From: Tessaracoccus caeni
GTDB lineage: Bacteria; Actinomycetota; Actinomycetes; Propionibacteriales; Propionibacteriaceae
Direction: 5' to 3'
Length of the DNA: 64,000 nt
Assembly (NCBI RefSeq): GCF_029211185.1
Contig: NZ_JARGDO010000001.1
Span: forward strand, 33,318-97,317
The notes below the pieces were generated by a model that ran no database searches, had not been told where the DNA came from, and saw only the letters and a list, made by a program, of their open reading frames with translations. The position numbers and the translations under genes are program-made. Below are positions 37,524-46,624 of the stretch, piece by piece (position 1 is the first letter of the stretch; each line of letters opens with the position of its first letter).

Positions 37524-40500
37524 GTGCTGACGTTGGTGACGGCCCCACGGTGGACGGGCCTCGTCGCGCATGTGTCCGCATGGCTTCGGGACGCTCTCAC
37601 CGATCCGTTCGACAGCGCCCGCATCGTCGTCTCCGGCGCCGGCGCCGGACGTCTGCTGGGACAGGAACTCGCCCGGCTCGACGGCATCAGTGCGGGTGTC
37701 GAGGCCGTCTCACCCGCCCGCTGGGTGCGCGATCTCGCCGTCGGAGCGGGCCTAGAAGACCAATGGCGCGCGTGGCAGGGCCAGGCGCTGGTGGTGGCGG
37801 TGCTGGACCAGCTCGACGCGGTCGCGGCCCACAATCCGCTGCTCGCGGCGCACCTCGCGCAGGATCGTCCCACCCGAAGCCTCACCATCGCCGCTCGGGT
37901 CGCGGGGCTGTTTCGTCGCTATGCGCTCCACGCCCCGCACCTCGTGACGGAATGGCTCGGTGGCGGCGATGCCGGCCCCCAGGGCAAGGCGATTCCGGCC
38001 CATCTGAGCTGGCAGCCTGCCCTGTACCGTCTCGCCGTCGAGCATCTCCATGTGGATCCGCTCGCCCTGCAGGAATCACTGGTGCATGCCGCCGCGCAAG
38101 ATCCCACTCCGCTGGGCGTCCTCGCCGTCGACGAGGTCTCTCCCCTCCATCTTCGGATGCTCAGCGCCCGGGGCCGGGCCACCCCGCTGCCCCTGTGGCA
38201 GCTGAACGACTCGGTGGGCCATCGATGGGCTCGCGAGGTGGCCACGGAGACGGTGCATCTCGGCGGCGATCCCAGGCCCGCGCCGCAGGCGGAACTGCAC
38301 GAGTCGCACGGCCCGCTCCGCCAGGCGGAGGTGTTGCGTGAGCGTCTCACCCAGCTGTTCGACGACGACCCGTCGCTTGAGCCCCGCGACGTGCTGATCG
38401 TCTGCCCGCACCCGGAGGCCTACGCATCCGCCCTCGACTCGGTGTTCGGCGCCACCGACGAGCCGGGCTCGCATCCCGGCCGCACCCTGCGACTTCAGCC
38501 GCAGGCCTTCCGCGGGCGGATCAATCCGGCACTGGAGCTCCTGGAGGCTCTGGTCGCTCTGCCGGTGTCCCGCGCCTCAGCACCCGAGCTGACCGCCTTG
38601 CTGCTCAGTCCCCCGATCGCACATCGGTGGGGTCTCGTCGAGCACGCGGACGAGGTGGCCGAGCTGGTCGCTGAGGCGGGCATTCGTTGGGGACTGGATT
38701 CGGCTCATCGGGCGCGCTTCGGGCTCGACGGGCTGCCTCAGGGCACCTGGCTCAGCGGACTGGATTCGCTGCTCACCGGCTTGGCCCTGGCACGGGGATC
38801 CGCGCCCGTGCTGGCCGCCCCGGCGGCGCAAGGGGTCTCACCGTCAGACCTCGAGATCGTCGGCTCTTTGTGCGAAGTGCTCTCCCGGCTGCGCAAGTTC
38901 GTCGCGGAGTCGACCACGCCCGCCACCGTCGTCCAGTGGGTCCGACGCCTGCGCACGGCCCTCGAGGAACTCGCCGGACTGCCCGCCTCCGAAGCACGGC
39001 AGCTCGTCCAGGCCCACTCGGCGCTGACCGATCTCGAGCGCTCCGGCCCGGGCGGCAGGCAACTCACCCGAGCAGAGTTCGCCCGGTTGCTGTCGGCCGC
39101 ACTGCCTGGACCAGCGCGTCGCACGCCCGCGGGCAACGGCGCCATCCAGGTGGTCGGGCTGGGTGAGCTGCTGCACGTGGACTTCCGCGTCGTCGTCCTC
39201 CTCGGACCGGAGGATGAATCCGCCGCGGTGGAGACGGCCGATTCGATCGACCTCGGAGATCTGATGCCAGACCTGAGACGACGGCGGCTCGATCACGTAC
39301 TGGCCCACGCCCGGTCCGCCGAACGGCTGCTGGTGGTGCGGCGCGGATTCTCCGAACGCACCAACGCTCGGGTTCCGACGCCGGTACTGGTGAGCAGACT
39401 GTGGCACGAGCTCGGCGTCACGCCGTCGCTCGTCGTCCGTCATGCCGCGACGACGGTCGGATCTGCCTCTCGCCCGGGGCACGGCGCCGGTTTCGACGCG
39501 CTCGCTCATGAGGCGGCCTGCGCGAGACGGGCCCGAGACCGGCGCCTCGCGGCTGAGCCGACGGCGGCGCTTGCCCCCTGGGCGCGACGACGCCTCGCCG
39601 CCGCATCGCTGCCCATCGGCGATCCCCCCTCTCCGGAGCAGGCCGAGCGGGTCACGATCGCCGATCTCGTCGCCTTCCTCGACAACCCCGCCAAGGCCTT
39701 CCTCCGCGCCAGAATGGGCGTCACCTACTTCCCGCCGCCCGAGCTGAGGGAGGAGCTCCCGCTGAGCCTCGCCGGTCTCGACGCCTGGCAGATCCAAGAC
39801 TTCCTGCTGCGCGCGGCCAAGGACGGAACCGATCCGGCGGTGGCCCGCACCGACGCGCGCCGCCAGGTGAGCGTCCCTCCTGGTTCGTTGGGGGCGGCCG
39901 TCGTGGACGAGGCGCTCGACCTCGTCCGTGGGCTGTGGGGGCAGGCGGCCGGCCAGTGGCAGGCCGCGCCGACGGAGCATCAACTCGAACTCGACCTTGG
40001 CGGGATCGTGCTCACCGACACCGTGCACGTACGCGGCGGCGATGTGGTCGCCGTCACCGTGAGCCAGGGGCCGAAGACCCTGCTGGCGCCATGGCTGTCC
40101 ATGCTCGCCCTCTCGGCGACGGGCACCCCCGCCGGTGCCGTCGTGCATCGCGTCGCCAAGTTCCGAGGACAGCCGCTGCCGGAGTCGCGACGGATCGCCA
40201 CACCGTCTGCGGATCAGGCGCTGGCGGTCCTGCGCACGGTCGCCGCCGCGTACCGGATCGGCCGCCAGCAGTTGCTCGCCGTGCCTCTCCAACCGGCGGT
40301 GACCCTGGTGCAGGAGCTCGGTTCGCGCGAGGGCATCCGGCTCGCCGACTGGCATCTTCCCTCCAGCGAGTTCCGGGCGCCCTGGCGATTCCGGCACGAG
40401 AGCTGGGATCTGTTCTTCGGCGATCGCGCCGCCGAGCTCTTCGACGACCCCGCCGGCCCGCTCGACCCGCCGTTCCCCCACCATCTCCTCCGCGACGACG

Positions 40501-40583
40501 TGCCCCCGCTGGTCGCCCGGTCGCGGTTCGCTTCGTGGGCGCTGGCGCTCTACCGCCCGCTGCTGAACGGGGGCTCCGAATGA
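37524..40583 (+). CDS. recC: Exodeoxyribonuclease V subunit gamma (RecC)
   Basis: The 1019-residue protein is the inactivated-helicase subunit that in E. coli scans for Chi. It has RecC-like segments such as LRQAEVLRERLTQLF (early), FRGRINPALELLEAL and IADLVAFLDNPAKAFLRARMGV before the inactive nuclease-like C-terminal domain. Walker A is absent, as expected. The start is GTG at 37524 with GAGGAGG upstream; the nearby ATG at 37522 runs straight into a stop. It overlaps recB by ATGA. Confidence 0.93.
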   Translation: MLTLVTAPRWTGLVAHVSAWLRDALTDPFDSARIVVSGAGAGRLLGQELARLDGISAGVEAVSPARWVRDLAVGAGLEDQWRAWQGQALVVAVLDQLDAVAAHNPLLAAHLAQDRPTRSLTIAARVAGLFRRYALHAPHLVTEWLGGGDAGPQGKAIPAHLSWQPALYRLAVEHLHVDPLALQESLVHAAAQDPTPLGVLAVDEVSPLHLRMLSARGRATPLPLWQLNDSVGHRWAREVATETVHLGGDPRPAPQAELHESHGPLRQAEVLRERLTQLFDDDPSLEPRDVLIVCPHPEAYASALDSVFGATDEPGSHPGRTLRLQPQAFRGRINPALELLEALVALPVSRASAPELTALLLSPPIAHRWGLVEHADEVAELVAEAGIRWGLDSAHRARFGLDGLPQGTWLSGLDSLLTGLALARGSAPVLAAPAAQGVSPSDLEIVGSLCEVLSRLRKFVAESTTPATVVQWVRRLRTALEELAGLPASEARQLVQAHSALTDLERSGPGGRQLTRAEFARLLSAALPGPARRTPAGNGAIQVVGLGELLHVDFRVVVLLGPEDESAAVETADSIDLGDLMPDLRRRRLDHVLAHARSAERLLVVRRGFSERTNARVPTPVLVSRLWHELGVTPSLVVRHAATTVGSASRPGHGAGFDALAHEAACARRARDRRLAAEPTAALAPWARRRLAAASLPIGDPPSPEQAERVTIADLVAFLDNPAKAFLRARMGVTYFPPPELREELPLSLAGLDAWQIQDFLLRAAKDGTDPAVARTDARRQVSVPPGSLGAAVVDEALDLVRGLWGQAAGQWQAAPTEHQLELDLGGIVLTDTVHVRGGDVVAVTVSQGPKTLLAPWLSMLALSATGTPAGAVVHRVAKFRGQPLPESRRIATPSADQALAVLRTVAAAYRIGRQQLLAVPLQPAVTLVQELGSREGIRLADWHLPSSEFRAPWRFRHESWDLFFGDRAAELFDDPAGPLDPPFPHHLLRDDVPPLVARSRFASWALALYRPLLNGGSE

Positions 40584-43500
40584 GAGCCTTCGATCTGTCC
40601 GCGCCGCTGCCCCGTTCCACGGTGGTGCTGGAAGCCAGCGCGGGCACCGGCAAGACCTACACGATCGCCGCGCTCACCTGTCGCTACGTCGCGGAGCACG
40701 GCCACGAGATCGGCGACCTGCTGCTGATCACCTTCGGCAACGCCGCCAGCAACGAGCTACGCGATCGGGTCTTCGCCGCGCTCGCCCAGGCCGAGCACGA
40801 TCTGGGGGCCTTCCTCGCCGACGGCCGACTGCCCGACGACGAGGTGGCACGCCAGCTCTGCTCCGCCGATGCCCCGCTCCGGCATCGGCGCCTGCGCGCC
40901 GCGGTGGAAGGTTTCGACGAAGCCACCATCGTCACCACGCACGCCTTCTGCCAGGCGATGCTGCGCTCGCTCGGCATCCTCGGCGATCACGATCCGTCCG
41001 AGCAACTGCTTCCCGACGCCCGCCGGCTGATCGAGCAGTGCACCGCCGATCAGTATCTGCAGGACTTCGCCGGGGGCACCGTCGACCAGGAGCACCTCCC
41101 GCTCCCCGCCAGGACGGCCATGGACATCGGGCGCGAGGCGTGCCTGCGTCAGATCCCGCTTCACCCGGCGGACAGCAGCCAGGCCCGTTTCGGCGAGTCC
41201 GTCCGGCGCCGCTTCGCCGCGCGCAAGCTGGAGCTGGGCGTGGTCACCTATGACGACCTGATCACCAGGCTGCGCGACGCCCTGCTCGATCCCGTCAGCG
41301 GCCGCGCGGCCATCCAGGTGCTGCGCGACCGCTACGCGGTGGTGCTGGTCGACGAGTTCCAGGACACCGATCCCCAGCAGTGGTCGATCATCGAGACGGC
41401 ATTCGTGGCCGATGATCGGCCCACCATCCTGGTCGGCGACCCCAAGCAGTCCATCTACGGCTTCCGCAACGCCGACGTGCTGAGCTACCTCGAAGCCACC
41501 TCGAAGGCCGACAAACTCAGCCTGACAAGGAACTATCGCTCCGATCAGGCACTGATCGACGGGGTCGAGGAGCTGTTTGGGAATCTCCGGCTCGGCGATC
41601 CCCGGATCGTGGTGGAGCCGGTGCACACCCGCCAGCCGGGCAGCCGGCTCCGGCTGCCCGATGCCGAGGCCCGGGTCTGGATCCGCGGTTCCACCGCCGA
41701 TCAGCTGACGGCCGACCCCGACGACGCGATCGCCGAAGACCTGGTGGGCCAGGTGCGGCGCCTTCTGGCGGGGGGACGGATCGAGGATCCGAACGCCCAA
41801 GAAGGGAGCCGGCCGGTGCGCCTGCATGACATCGTCGTGCTCACGCGCAGGGGCCGACGTGCCGAGGAACTGTGCCGACGACTGATCGACACGGGCCACC
41901 CGGCCACGCTGATGGGCCAGCGATCCGTCTGGCAGCAGGAGGCCGCCGCAGAGTGGCTCACCCTGCTGCGGGCGATGGCCGAGCCTGGCGTCGCGGCCAA
42001 TCGGAAGGCGGCCCTGACCGCCCTGATCGGAGCTCACCTCGCCGCTCTCGCCGACGACTCCTCCCCAGCATCGGCGGAGGCCAGCGCCCTGATCCGGGAG
42101 CTGGCGCGCGACTTCGCCGACGGCGGCATCGCCGCAGCCTTCACCACCCTTCGGCTGCGCACCAGGCTCGACTCCCGGTTGCTCGCCGAGGCCGGCGGGG
42201 AGCGTCGTCTCACCGACCTGGTCCATGTCGCCGAGCTTCTCGGGGCCCAGGACTCCGGCGGTCTGACCGCCCTGACGGCATGGCTGGAGGGGAAGATCAG
42301 CGCACCTGGTGAGTCGGACGAGCCCATCCGGGCCGAGGACGACGCCGATGCCGTGCGGGTGATGACCATGCACTCGGCCAAGGGCTTGGAGTTCCCCATC
42401 GTGCTGTTGCCCGAGGTGAGCCGCACCTTGACGATCACCTACCGTCCGTTCCCGCTCATCGACGGCGACCGGCGGGTGCTCTACGTCGGCCCTCGGCCCA
42501 CTCGCAACTCGCGCGTCGAGACCGAGCTCACCCGCCAGCTGCGCGACGAGGAGCTGCGCCTGCTCTATGTCGGGCTCACCAGGGCCAAGCACCTGGCCAT
42601 CGCCTGGCACGTCGACGACGGCACCTCCGCCACCTCCCCCATGAGCGCCCTGCTCTACCGCGATCCCACCTCCCCCGAGCTCGGGCCCCGGTATGCCCCG
42701 GGCAAGGGCAACATCGCCTTCGACCGGCAGCGGGTGCTGCTCTCACGGCTCGACCCCGCACCGCAGCCCCGGCAGGCACCGCCCGTCTCCGGATCCGAAC
42801 CGCCCTCTCCTCGAACGTTCATCCGCCGCGTCGACGCCACCTGGCGACGCACCTCCTACACGGGGCTTACCCAGGCCCTGCACGACGCGCCCATCGAGGC
42901 GGGCGACGAGCCGGCGTCCTTGGAGGCGCTGCCCGTCGACCCGTCGCTAGCGGTGCTCTCCCCCATGACCGGCCTGCCCTCCGGCGCCGCCTTCGGAACG
43001 CTGGTGCACGCCGCCCTCGAGCGTCTCGACTGGTCGCCTGCCACGCTCGCACAGGACGCCACGCGCGTCGCCACCGAGCTGGGCAGCCGGTTCGGGCTCG
43101 ACGCACCCCGCTGCGCCATCCTCGCGAACGCGCTCGAGGCGCTCTGCCGCACGCCGCTCAGCCCCCTCACCGAGGCCACCTTGAGCCGGCTCGGCACCGC
43201 CGCGCGGCTGGCCGAGCTGGACTTCGATCTGCCGCTGGCCGACAAGGGCCGCCCCGCCACGGTCGGCCAGCTCGCGACGTTGATGGAGCGGCATCTCGAC
43301 GCCACCGACCCACTCGCGGCCTATCCCGGCCGCCTCTCCGCCACCGAGGCCGCCGACGGCGTGCTGAACGGCTTCCTCACGGGGTCGATCGACGCCGTGC
43401 TGCGCACCCCGGAGGGCCGCTTCCTCGTGGTCGACTACAAGACCAACAACCTCTCGCCCTCCCCCGACGTACCCCAGACGCTCGGGCACTACACGTCGCG

Positions 43501-43762
43501 CGCCATGGCCGAGGCCATGATGCAGGCCCACTACCCGCTGCAGGCGCTGCTGTACTGCGCCGCGCTGCACCGCTACCTCGGGCTCCGCCTGCCGGGCTAT
43601 GACCCGCACCGTCACCTGGGCGGCGTCGGCTACCTGTTCGTGCGCGGCATGGCCGGCCCCGAGACCCCGGTCGTCGACGGCGCCCGGTGCGGGGTCTTCT
43701 CGTGGTACCCCAGCCCTGAGCTGGTGGTCGCCACCTCGGATCTCTTGGGAGGCCAGGCATGA
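40580..43762 (+). CDS. recB: Exodeoxyribonuclease V subunit beta (RecB)
   Basis: The 1060-residue protein has an SF1 3'-5' helicase region (Walker A EASAGTGKT; VDEFQDTDPQQW; VGDPKQSIYGFRNAD; MHSAKGLEFPIVLLPEVS) and a C-terminal RecB nuclease domain with GSIDAVLR (about residue 936) and FLVVDYKTNNL, which carry the catalytic Asp-Asp-Lys. It degrades and resects double-strand ends with RecC and RecD. Its start overlaps the recC stop and its stop overlaps recD, so the three chains should be made in step. Confidence 0.96.
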   Translation: MRAFDLSAPLPRSTVVLEASAGTGKTYTIAALTCRYVAEHGHEIGDLLLITFGNAASNELRDRVFAALAQAEHDLGAFLADGRLPDDEVARQLCSADAPLRHRRLRAAVEGFDEATIVTTHAFCQAMLRSLGILGDHDPSEQLLPDARRLIEQCTADQYLQDFAGGTVDQEHLPLPARTAMDIGREACLRQIPLHPADSSQARFGESVRRRFAARKLELGVVTYDDLITRLRDALLDPVSGRAAIQVLRDRYAVVLVDEFQDTDPQQWSIIETAFVADDRPTILVGDPKQSIYGFRNADVLSYLEATSKADKLSLTRNYRSDQALIDGVEELFGNLRLGDPRIVVEPVHTRQPGSRLRLPDAEARVWIRGSTADQLTADPDDAIAEDLVGQVRRLLAGGRIEDPNAQEGSRPVRLHDIVVLTRRGRRAEELCRRLIDTGHPATLMGQRSVWQQEAAAEWLTLLRAMAEPGVAANRKAALTALIGAHLAALADDSSPASAEASALIRELARDFADGGIAAAFTTLRLRTRLDSRLLAEAGGERRLTDLVHVAELLGAQDSGGLTALTAWLEGKISAPGESDEPIRAEDDADAVRVMTMHSAKGLEFPIVLLPEVSRTLTITYRPFPLIDGDRRVLYVGPRPTRNSRVETELTRQLRDEELRLLYVGLTRAKHLAIAWHVDDGTSATSPMSALLYRDPTSPELGPRYAPGKGNIAFDRQRVLLSRLDPAPQPRQAPPVSGSEPPSPRTFIRRVDATWRRTSYTGLTQALHDAPIEAGDEPASLEALPVDPSLAVLSPMTGLPSGAAFGTLVHAALERLDWSPATLAQDATRVATELGSRFGLDAPRCAILANALEALCRTPLSPLTEATLSRLGTAARLAELDFDLPLADKGRPATVGQLATLMERHLDATDPLAAYPGRLSATEAADGVLNGFLTGSIDAVLRTPEGRFLVVDYKTNNLSPSPDVPQTLGHYTSRAMAEAMMQAHYPLQALLYCAALHRYLGLRLPGYDPHRHLGGVGYLFVRGMAGPETPVVDGARCGVFSWYPSPELVVATSDLLGGQA

Positions 43763-45504
43763 GAACCCATGAGGTGCCGGTCGCGGCCACGGGGCTGCTC
43801 CGCGAGTTCGCCGAGGCCGGCATGCTGCGCCCCATCGACTTCCACCTCGCGCGCCGGATGGCGCAGGCCTTCGGCGAGCGGAACCCCGACGTCGAGTTGG
43901 CCTTCGCCCTGACCGCTCGCGAGCTGCGGCTGGGCTCGGTCTGCGTCGACCTGGCACGCGCGCACGAGCTTCGCCCAGAGGCCGACATCGACGACGGCCT
44001 CTCCGGCACGGAGCCGCTCGCCCTCGCCTGGCCCGATCCCGACGCCTGGCTCGCCGCGGTAAGGGGGTCGGCTGCGGTCTCAGAGGCCGACGGCCCCAGC
44101 CGACCGTTCCGACTCGACCGCGGCCTGCTCTACCTGGAGCGCCATTTCGTCGACGAGCGCACCGTGGCAAACCAGCTGGGCGCCCGGGCCGCGCTGCCTG
44201 CTCCGACGGTCACCGCCGCCCAGCTCACCGCCGCCCAGGAGCGCCTCGCCGCGCGGCCCGACGCCCACCAGGACGCCGCTGTGGCGTCGGCGCTGGCCAA
44301 CCGCACCACCGTGATCACCGGCGGCCCCGGCACCGGCAAGACCACCACCGTCGCGCGCATCCTCATCGCCTTGGCCGCGGACGGGTCGCGGCCGCGCGTC
44401 GCACTCGCCGCCCCCACCGGAAAGGCCGCTGCCCGGCTGCGGGCGGCCGTCGCCGAGAAGCTGCCGTCCGACGCCCCGCTGCGCCTCTGGGACGGCACGC
44501 TGCACAAGCTGTTGGGCGCCGCGCCACGGCGCCCGGTGCCCGCTCATCACCGGAACAACCCGCTCCCCTTCGACGCGGTGGTGGTGGACGAGACCTCGAT
44601 GGTGTCGCTGGAGTATATGGCCCGGTTGCTCGACGCCGTGGCCGACCGCACCAGGCTGGTACTGCTCGGCGACCCCAATCAGCTGCGCTCGGTGGAGGCC
44701 GGCGCGGTGCTGGCCGACATCGTCGCTCGCCCCGAACTCGTCGACGGTGGATCGGCCGACGGCGTCTGCCGCCTCGACCACAACTGGCGCTCCGACGCGG
44801 CGATCAACGAGCTGTCCGCTGCCATCCTCGACGGCGACCTCGAGCGCTGCCGGGCCGTCTTCGAATCGGCCGAGCACGTGAGCTTCCACGACTACGACGG
44901 GGCCTCGCCCATGACGGTCGGTACCGTCCACGACGATGTCGTGCGCACGGCAACGACGGTGACGAGCGCCGCGGAGGCCGGCGACGGCCCGCGCGCCCTG
45001 GCGGCGCTGGACGGCCACCGAGTCCTCTGCGCGCATCGGGAGGGGCCGTTCGGCGTGCGCGCCTGGGCCAGAGCGGCACGCGCGGCCATCGCGTCGTCCG
45101 TCCCCGGCTACGGCGGAGCCGAGCACTACGTCGGCCAGCCGCTGCTGATCACCAAGAACTCGGATCAGCTCAGCAACGGCGACACCGCCGTGGTGATCCG
45201 CGGCAGCGGTCGCCTCGAGGCGGTGGTCGACGCTGCGGCGGGCATGCTGCGCCTCCCGCCGGCCTTGCTGGACGATGCGGCCGATCTCCACGCCATTACC
45301 ATCCACAAGGCGCAGGGCAGCCAGTTCGCTGCGGTCACCGTGGTGCTTCCGCCGTTGGGCTCTCCGTTGGCCACCCGCGAGCTGCTCTACACCGCGGTCA
45401 CCCGGGCTCAGACCCGGGTGAGCCTGTATGGCTCCTGGGACGCCTTCGCGCAAGCCGTCTCGACCCCGGTTCGCAGGGCATCCGGACTCGCCGGGAGCCG
45501 CTGA
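43759..45504 (+). CDS. recD: Exodeoxyribonuclease V subunit alpha (RecD)
   Basis: The 581-residue 5'-3' SF1B helicase has Walker A GGPGTGKTTTVARI (about residues 188-200), Walker B VVVDETSMVSLEY, LGDPNQLRSVEAGAVL and the C-terminal IHKAQGSQFAAVTV and YTAVTRAQTRVSL motifs. It is the fast motor of RecBCD. The ATGA overlap with recB completes the recCBD operon, the same order as in other actinobacteria. Confidence 0.96.
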   Translation: MRTHEVPVAATGLLREFAEAGMLRPIDFHLARRMAQAFGERNPDVELAFALTARELRLGSVCVDLARAHELRPEADIDDGLSGTEPLALAWPDPDAWLAAVRGSAAVSEADGPSRPFRLDRGLLYLERHFVDERTVANQLGARAALPAPTVTAAQLTAAQERLAARPDAHQDAAVASALANRTTVITGGPGTGKTTTVARILIALAADGSRPRVALAAPTGKAAARLRAAVAEKLPSDAPLRLWDGTLHKLLGAAPRRPVPAHHRNNPLPFDAVVVDETSMVSLEYMARLLDAVADRTRLVLLGDPNQLRSVEAGAVLADIVARPELVDGGSADGVCRLDHNWRSDAAINELSAAILDGDLERCRAVFESAEHVSFHDYDGASPMTVGTVHDDVVRTATTVTSAAEAGDGPRALAALDGHRVLCAHREGPFGVRAWARAARAAIASSVPGYGGAEHYVGQPLLITKNSDQLSNGDTAVVIRGSGRLEAVVDAAAGMLRLPPALLDDAADLHAITIHKAQGSQFAAVTVVLPPLGSPLATRELLYTAVTRAQTRVSLYGSWDAFAQAVSTPVRRASGLAGSR

Positions 45505-45640
45505 GTCATCGCTTGTCAGCTCAGGTTTGCCGGGTATTTTCGTGATTAATTGGACCCTTGGCACAACCTGACTCCGACTCACCGTAGGATCAGGGCTACG
45601 GCCGTGGACCCCTTCGATGGCGGCCGGAGGAAGGCCAAGG

Positions 45641-46600
45641 ATGATCGTTACGCTCACCGCAAACCCATCCCTCGACCGGACCGTGGACCTGGACGGCGAG
45701 CTCACCCCCGGGGGTGTGCACCGCATTCAGGCGGATAAGACACAGCCTGGTGGAAAGGGCATCAACGTCGCCTTCGGTGTGCATCGCGCCGGCCTCGACG
45801 TGCTGGCGGTGTTCCCGGCGCCGGAGGCGGACCCGCTGCTCGGGCTGCTTGACGCGGATCAGCTGCCCTATCGGGCGGTGCCGTCGCCGGGCAAGGTGCG
45901 CACCAACATCACGGTGGTCTCGGATCCCGACGTGACCACCAAGATCAACGAGCCGGGTACTCCGCTGTCCGCCGACGACGTGGCCGCCGTGGAGTCCACG
46001 CTCGCCGATGCCGTGGGTGAGGGCGACACTGTCATGCTGTCCGGCTCGCTGGCTCCGGGTTTTCCCGCCGACGAGTACGCCACCTTGATCCGCCAGCTGC
46101 GGGCCAAGGGCGCGTGGGTCGGGGTGGACACCTCGGATGCCCCGCTGGCGGCTCTCTTCGCGGCCGGGCCGGACTCGGCGCCCGACTTCCTGAAGCCCAA
46201 TGCCGAGGAGCTCGGACAGCTCACCGGCCGCGACGGCGTGGAGCTCGAGGCGCTGGTCGCCCAGGGCGACATGGCCGCCGTCACCGAGGCCGCGCGCCAC
46301 CTGCACGAGCAAGGTGTGGCCGAGGTGCTGGTCACGCTCGGCGGTTCCGGGGCCGTCCTGGTCACCGCCGAGGGCGCGTGGTATTCCCCGTCGCCCAAGG
46401 TCTCCGTGGCCTCCACCGTCGGCGCGGGAGACTCCGCCACCGCCGGCTACCTGATCGGACGGGTCACCGGGGCCGCTCCTGCCGAGCGGCTGGCCTTGTC
46501 CATCGCCTACGGCGCAGTAGCGGTGTCGCTTCCCGGCACCACCATTCCCGCCCGATCCCAGGTGTCCCCCAACCCGGGCGCCGTCATCACACTCCAGTAA
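45641..46600 (+). CDS. fruK: 1-phosphofructokinase
   Basis: The 319-residue PfkB-family kinase converts fructose 1-phosphate to fructose 1,6-bisphosphate. It has the N-terminal TLTANPSLDRTVDL and GGKGINVA signatures and the C-terminal STVGAGDSATAGYLIG motif with the catalytic Asp. GGAGG lies 11 nt before the ATG at 45641. The 136-bp gap after recD should hold the promoter; TAGGAT at 45585-45590 is a possible -10 but without a good -35. No FruR/DeoR-type regulator gene is adjacent. Confidence 0.95.
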   Translation: MIVTLTANPSLDRTVDLDGELTPGGVHRIQADKTQPGGKGINVAFGVHRAGLDVLAVFPAPEADPLLGLLDADQLPYRAVPSPGKVRTNITVVSDPDVTTKINEPGTPLSADDVAAVESTLADAVGEGDTVMLSGSLAPGFPADEYATLIRQLRAKGAWVGVDTSDAPLAALFAAGPDSAPDFLKPNAEELGQLTGRDGVELEALVAQGDMAAVTEAARHLHEQGVAEVLVTLGGSGAVLVTAEGAWYSPSPKVSVASTVGAGDSATAGYLIGRVTGAAPAERLALSIAYGAVAVSLPGTTIPARSQVSPNPGAVITLQ

Positions 46601-46624
46601 CCGCTTAATGACGAGAGGCAACAC